From the NCBI RefSeq assembly GCF_022965805.1, contig NW_027330991.1, forward strand, positions 20,306 to 84,305: a stretch of 64,000 bases of DNA, written 5' to 3'. How positions within the stretch are numbered: the stretch's first letter is position 1; each line of letters opens with the position of its first letter. The position numbers were made by a program, and so were the translations under genes. The notes under the pieces were generated by a model. The model saw only the letters and a list, made by a program, of their open reading frames with translations, was not told where the DNA came from and searched no databases. This document shows, piece by piece, positions 60,734 through 64,000 of the stretch. The stretch comes from Primulina eburnea. Taxonomy: Eukaryota; Streptophyta; Magnoliopsida; Lamiales; Gesneriaceae.

Positions 60734-61014
60734 CTGAGAGAGTCATAGCAGGTACTTTTCGTTTATGCGGTATTCCTGCTTTTATTCTTATTGATACCGG
60801 AGCATCGCATTCATTCATTTCTGCACGATTTGTTAAGCGTCATAAGTTACCGTATGTTTCTCTAGACGTCATTCTTTCCGTTTCTACTCCGATGGGTCAT
60901 TCGGTGTTAGCTAAGCGTCTAGTGATGGGTTGTCCCTTAGATTTTGAGGGTAACAATGTTGTATTTCAGTTTTGTTCATCCTATAAACTTGATTTCGAGG
61001 ACGAAATCTTTTAA
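60730..61014 (+). pseudogene. Clipped protease remnant of element D, unit 1
   Basis: 94 residues in the -1 frame relative to gag, overlapping it by ATGA. It begins ERVIAGTFRLCGIPAFI, has the retropepsin motif IDTGASHSF, and follows the family to PLDFEGN near residue 73. Then it jumps to a short tail and LDFEDEIF, stopping just before the polypurine tract. The C-terminal part of the protease and all of RT, RNase H and integrase are missing. Whether the -1 step was ancestral or a mutation is not clear; both tandem units share it. Proteolytic activity is not expected from so short a domain. Confidence 0.85.
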
Positions 61015-61024
61015 GGGGGGAGAA
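61013..61024 (+). other. Polypurine tract of element D, unit 1
   Basis: AAGGGGGGAGAA abuts LTR 2. The preceding TTTCGAGGACGAAATC is shared with element B. Confidence 0.88.
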
Positions 61025-61095
61025 TGTAGTAACCCGATTCCTAATTTGAGTTAATTATCGGATTAATTATATTTTCGGTGGGATCGGAAGGACCG

Positions 61096-61364
61096 AACAA
61101 GTTCGGATCGTACGATGAGTTCGGATCGTCCGATGAGTTCGGATCGTCCGAGCCAGGTGTCGGACCGTTCGAGACAGGTGGCTGGACACGTGGAAGGGTT
61201 CTGGACACGTGGTAAGGTTCGGATCATCCGATTGGGGTTCGGATCGTCCGAGACAGGTGGCTGTACTCGTGGAAGGCATGCAAGGATCGGATCGTCCGAT
61301 CAGAGTTCGGACCGTCCGAAGTGTGCCGGATCGGAGCTTCCGACATGGTTCGGATCGTCCGAAC
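61096..61364. repeat. TCGGATCGTCCGA dyad cluster in D LTR 2 (10 sites)
   Basis: As in LTR 1, but with three 18-bp units at the left end instead of four. The other sites match. Confidence 0.87.
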
Positions 61365-61370
61365 ATTGGC

Positions 61371-61378
61371 TATAAATA
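61371..61378 (+). promoter_or_regulatory. TATA box of element D LTR 2
   Basis: TATAAATA directly downstream of the dyad cluster, as in LTR 1. This copy could drive unit 2. Confidence 0.75.
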
Positions 61379-62496
61379 GAGGCGCGAGGCTTCATTTGTG
61401 ACTCGCCAATTCAGAGAGTTCCATAACATTTCAGTCGTTTCTGTGAGATTCTAGTCTTTTTCCGAGGTTCGGGCACTAGCGGGGAGCTGCTGGTCTTGTA
61501 GCGGAGCTGTGCTCTAGTTGGGAGGTAGCGGCATCAGTGGGCTAGCGACGGACGAAGGTTTGGAATTGTATCAGTATTATCTCAGGATTATCTAGTTAAG
61601 TCTGGTAGATAAGTTTTAGTGATGGTTTTCACTTGATGAATAGGCTTGGACTAGACCTGTTGTCTGGTTATTCCAGTGGATTAGGATTGCTGTGATAGAG
61701 GTACGAAAGTACTATCCGAGATATCCTGGTTGAGTATACATTCTTATATGTGTTGCATGATTATGTGGTGCATTGATATATGTCATATGATGCATGCTAT
61801 TATGTCACGTTTATTACTGCACGTTGCATTTCATGTTGAGCCGTATCTCCTTCGAGATAGCCTTTACTGTTGAGCTGTATCTCTTTCGAGATAAGCTATA
61901 TCTTGTGGGGCCGCTCAGCCCTGTCTTGTCTTGTGGACGCATGGACACCGAGAGTACACAGTGGCCGACGGGTCGGGAGGGCTTCGGTGGTCCGGGACAT
62001 TTTAGGTCCACGTCTGTTCTTGCAGTGGATGCAGTGACCCAGAGGTTGGACCGCGCGGCACTATCCACTTGGCGCCTCTAGACTGAGCATTTTGAGATCC
62101 TTTGTTACTCCTGTTCCTTGACTACCCTGGTATCATATCATAGCATGTGCATTTCATATAGGTTTGTATACTCATGCTTTTGTACTGGGCGTTCTTATCG
62201 CTCACGTCCTCGGTTTGTTTATCTTGGACACCCCATTCCCACGGGGCAGGCCTCAGGTTGGACAGCTCGGGAAGAGCAGGAGGAGGACAGTGAGTATCTG
62301 GTTGGTTTAGTTTTCAGTACTATTCTATTTCGATATGGTTGTACCGAATATATTTTGAGTTGTTCTGATTTCGATTGGGTTGTATAGCTATCATTTGTTG
62401 GTATTTTCCGCTGTTATCTCTGATTGTTTTTAATTAAGTTAATTGCATGCTTAGTTCTCAACTAGTAGGTGATTCTGGAACGGGTCACTACATTTA

Positions 62497-62508
62497 TGGT
62501 ATCAGAGC
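62497..62508 (+). other. Primer-binding site, element D unit 2
   Basis: TGGTATCAGAGC, 4 bases after LTR 2, as in unit 1. Confidence 0.93.
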
Positions 62509-62591
62509 ATGCTTACGATTTTGGGATATAGATTCTGTTTTGGGATTTTTCGTGGACCATTTTACCATTTTCCCTATTCTATCTTGTAGCG

Positions 62592-63620
62592 ATGGCTGAT
62601 CACTTTGGTGATGAGAGTAGTCAGGGGAGTGTAGGTCGTTGGGGTAATCAGGACGATCGTAGGCGTCACCGTGAACATCGTCATCGTCGGGATGGTCCTA
62701 GGCGTTTTGAGTTGCATCGTTTCATTCAGATGGGGCCTAAGCCTCTAGTCGGTGGTGAGACTCCCGATGATGCTGAGGATTGGTTAGAGCGCATGGAGAG
62801 TTGTTTCCGTTCATTCCAGTGCACCGAGGAGCAGCAGATAGAGACCCTTAGTTTTCTTCTCGAGGGCCGTGTGCGCAAGTGGTGGCGATCGACTTCTGCG
62901 CCGATAGTCCAGTCCCAGGGTAGGGTGACTTGGGCCGATTTCCGTGCAGCTTTCATGCAGCTGTATTTTCCTCCAGCCCTTCGCCAGGCGAAGACGATTG
63001 AGCTCCTGAACCTTAAGCAGGGGAGTATGTCTGTTGATAAGTATCAGCAGAAATTCTTCGAGTTGTTACCCTTCGCTCCTCATATCAGTGGCAGTTCTGA
63101 GGCCAAGTATGATCATTTCCTTCAGGGCCTTAACCAGGAGATCTTTGACCGAGTCACTGTCTGTGATAATCCTACTTCTTATGATGGGTTAGTGAACCGG
63201 TGTCGCCAGGCAGAGATCAGTCTCCAGCGTGGTAGGGCTATTTTGTCTTCTAGACCTCCGAGTACTTTGAGCCCTAGGTCTCAGTCGTTCAAGAAATCTG
63301 GTTCTTCTTCTTCTGGATCTGGATCACGGTCTAGCGGTGTTTTCCGCTTTGGTGATAAGAAGGATGCTTGTGTGCATTGTGGAAAGAACCATCCCTCGGA
63401 GCAATGCCGATCAGTCGCGGGAGCTTGTTTTCAGTGCGGAGAGATGGGGCATATTAAGAAGTATTGTCCTCAGTTGCGAGGTGGAGCAGGATCTGGTTCC
63501 GGATCACAGACGACTGTTCAGCAGAGGAAGCAGGGTCAGGCAGTGGGTAGTTCGAATCTTCGACCTCGTGCCCAAGGTCAGGTATTTGCGCTGAACCAGG
63601 ATCAGGCTGCAGATAGATGA
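62592..63620 (+). CDS. gag: Gag of element D, unit 2
   Basis: 342 residues, identical to the unit 1 Gag except Ser for Ala at position 74, inside the Gag domain (CFRSFQCTEE). Both zinc knuckles and the ATGA overlap with the protease remnant are kept. Near-identity shows that the two units separated very recently. Confidence 0.92.
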   Translation: MADHFGDESSQGSVGRWGNQDDRRRHREHRHRRDGPRRFELHRFIQMGPKPLVGGETPDDAEDWLERMESCFRSFQCTEEQQIETLSFLLEGRVRKWWRSTSAPIVQSQGRVTWADFRAAFMQLYFPPALRQAKTIELLNLKQGSMSVDKYQQKFFELLPFAPHISGSSEAKYDHFLQGLNQEIFDRVTVCDNPTSYDGLVNRCRQAEISLQRGRAILSSRPPSTLSPRSQSFKKSGSSSSGSGSRSSGVFRFGDKKDACVHCGKNHPSEQCRSVAGACFQCGEMGHIKKYCPQLRGGAGSGSGSQTTVQQRKQGQAVGSSNLRPRAQGQVFALNQDQAADR

Positions 63621-63901
63621 CTGAGAGAGTCATAGCAGGTACTTTTCGTTTATGCGGTATTCCTGCTTTTATTCTTATTGATACCGGAGCATCGCATTCA
63701 TTCATTTCTGCACGATTTGTTAAGCGTCATAAGTTACCGTATGTTTCTCTAGACGTCATTCTTTCCGTTTCTACTCCGATGGGTCATTCGGTGTTAGCTA
63801 AGCGTCTAGTGATGGGTTGTCCCTTAGATTTTGAGGGTAACAATGTTGTATTTCAGTTTTGTTCATCCTATAAACTTGATTTCGAGGACGAAATCTTTTA
63901 A
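63617..63901 (+). pseudogene. Clipped protease remnant of element D, unit 2
   Basis: 94 residues, the same as in unit 1, with the same deletion junction after PLDFEGN. The shared junction shows that the pol deletion came before the tandem arrangement. Confidence 0.85.
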
Positions 63902-63911
63902 GGGGGGAGAA
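63900..63911 (+). other. Polypurine tract of element D, unit 2
   Basis: AAGGGGGGAGAA abuts LTR 3. Confidence 0.88.
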
Positions 63912-64000
63912 TGTAGTAACCCGATTCCTAATTTGAGTTAATTATCGGATTAATTATATTTTCGGTGGGATCGGAAGGACCGAACAAGTTCGGATCGTAC
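63912..64000 (+). mobile_element. Element D LTR 3 (first 89 bp)
   Basis: Begins TGTAGTAACCCG and matches LTRs 1 and 2 as far as TTCGGATCGTAC, the first dyad site, where the window ends. Confidence 0.93.

Larger units (their letters stand above)
61025..62492 (+). mobile_element. Element D LTR 2 (1468 bp)
   Basis: Middle LTR, serving as 3' LTR of unit 1 and 5' LTR of unit 2. Compared with LTR 1 it lacks one 18-bp dyad unit and one T in CGGTTTGTTT (about 62214), and has CCATAACATT for CCATAGCATT. The TATCTC hairpins and all other parts are kept. Confidence 0.95.
58119..64000 (+). mobile_element. Element D: gag-only Ty3/gypsy element in a three-LTR tandem (right end cut off)
   Basis: LTRs start at 58119, 61025 and 63912, each TGTAGTAACC. 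Between them lie two internal regions of exactly 1419 bp (59606-61024 and 62493-63911), giving LTR-internal-LTR-internal-LTR. Each internal region has a primer site, gag, a clipped protease and a polypurine tract but no RT, RNase H or integrase. The internal copies differ at one base I noticed (gag codon 74). The left target copy is probably TGCTT (58114-58118); the right one is out of view. The third LTR is seen for only 89 bp, so further units may follow. Confidence 0.93.

Noticed and set aside
27885..62508. tRNA gene fragments (TGGTATCAGAGC)
   Set aside because: They sit 2-6 bases inside LTR ends and are primer-binding sites; no tRNA cloverleaf is present.
1..64000. A host protein-coding gene
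   Set aside because: Every substantial ORF is explained by gag, protease, pol, LTR or satellite sequence; I saw no other protein family and no intron-exon structure.

Overview
The window is plant nuclear DNA made almost wholly of repeats. I see no host gene. It looks eudicot: several Ty3/gypsy (Metaviridae-type) LTR retrotransposons with initiator-tRNA-Met primer sites and chromovirus-like polyproteins are nested in one another and in a large satellite array. Species cannot be fixed from the sequence; an asterid such as Lamiales is only a guess from the look of the Gag proteins.

The backbone (343-10299, 14575-26113, 34457-43196, 44963-47879; about 33 kb, about 91 copies) is a head-to-tail tandem repeat with a period of about 364 bp. 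Read on the minus strand, each monomer is an almost exact excerpt of a Ty3/gypsy integrase catalytic core, from just before the first catalytic Asp to just after the catalytic Glu. Because 364 = 3 x 121 + 1, successive monomers sit in different frames, so the array is satellite DNA and not a gene. Most monomers have Gly where the second catalytic Asp should be; a few still carry Asp.

The array is broken by retrotransposons. Element E (1-342, minus) is the edge of an LTR that leaves the window on the left. Element A (10300-14574, minus) has apparently identical 869-bp LTRs around a Gag-protease ORF and no RT, RNase H or integrase. Element B (26114-34456, plus) is full length, with 1766-bp LTRs, a CCATG target duplication and a gag-pol frame broken once near its 3' end. 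The same B insertion (same phase, same CCATG duplication, same flanking variants) recurs as a solo LTR at 43197-44962 and as a third LTR starting at 47880. Array blocks carrying the element were therefore duplicated after insertion.

The third B LTR is itself a target. It contains a 5'-truncated LTR of a related family (B2, 48711-57564), which contains a complete element C (48991-56767, plus, GAAAG duplication, 1584/1585-bp LTRs, polyprotein with two in-frame stops). Further right, at 58119, it contains element D, a three-LTR tandem (LTR-internal-LTR-internal-LTR, running off the right end) whose internal regions encode only Gag and a clipped protease.

Two themes stand out. First, an integrase-core satellite carries transposons along as passengers of its own amplification. 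Second, all five LTR families with enough sequence to judge (A-E) carry a cluster of short, CpG-containing inverted repeats in the LTR, each family with its own sequence. In D the cluster lies just upstream of a clear TATA box, which suggests a promoter or enhancer role reached independently in each family.
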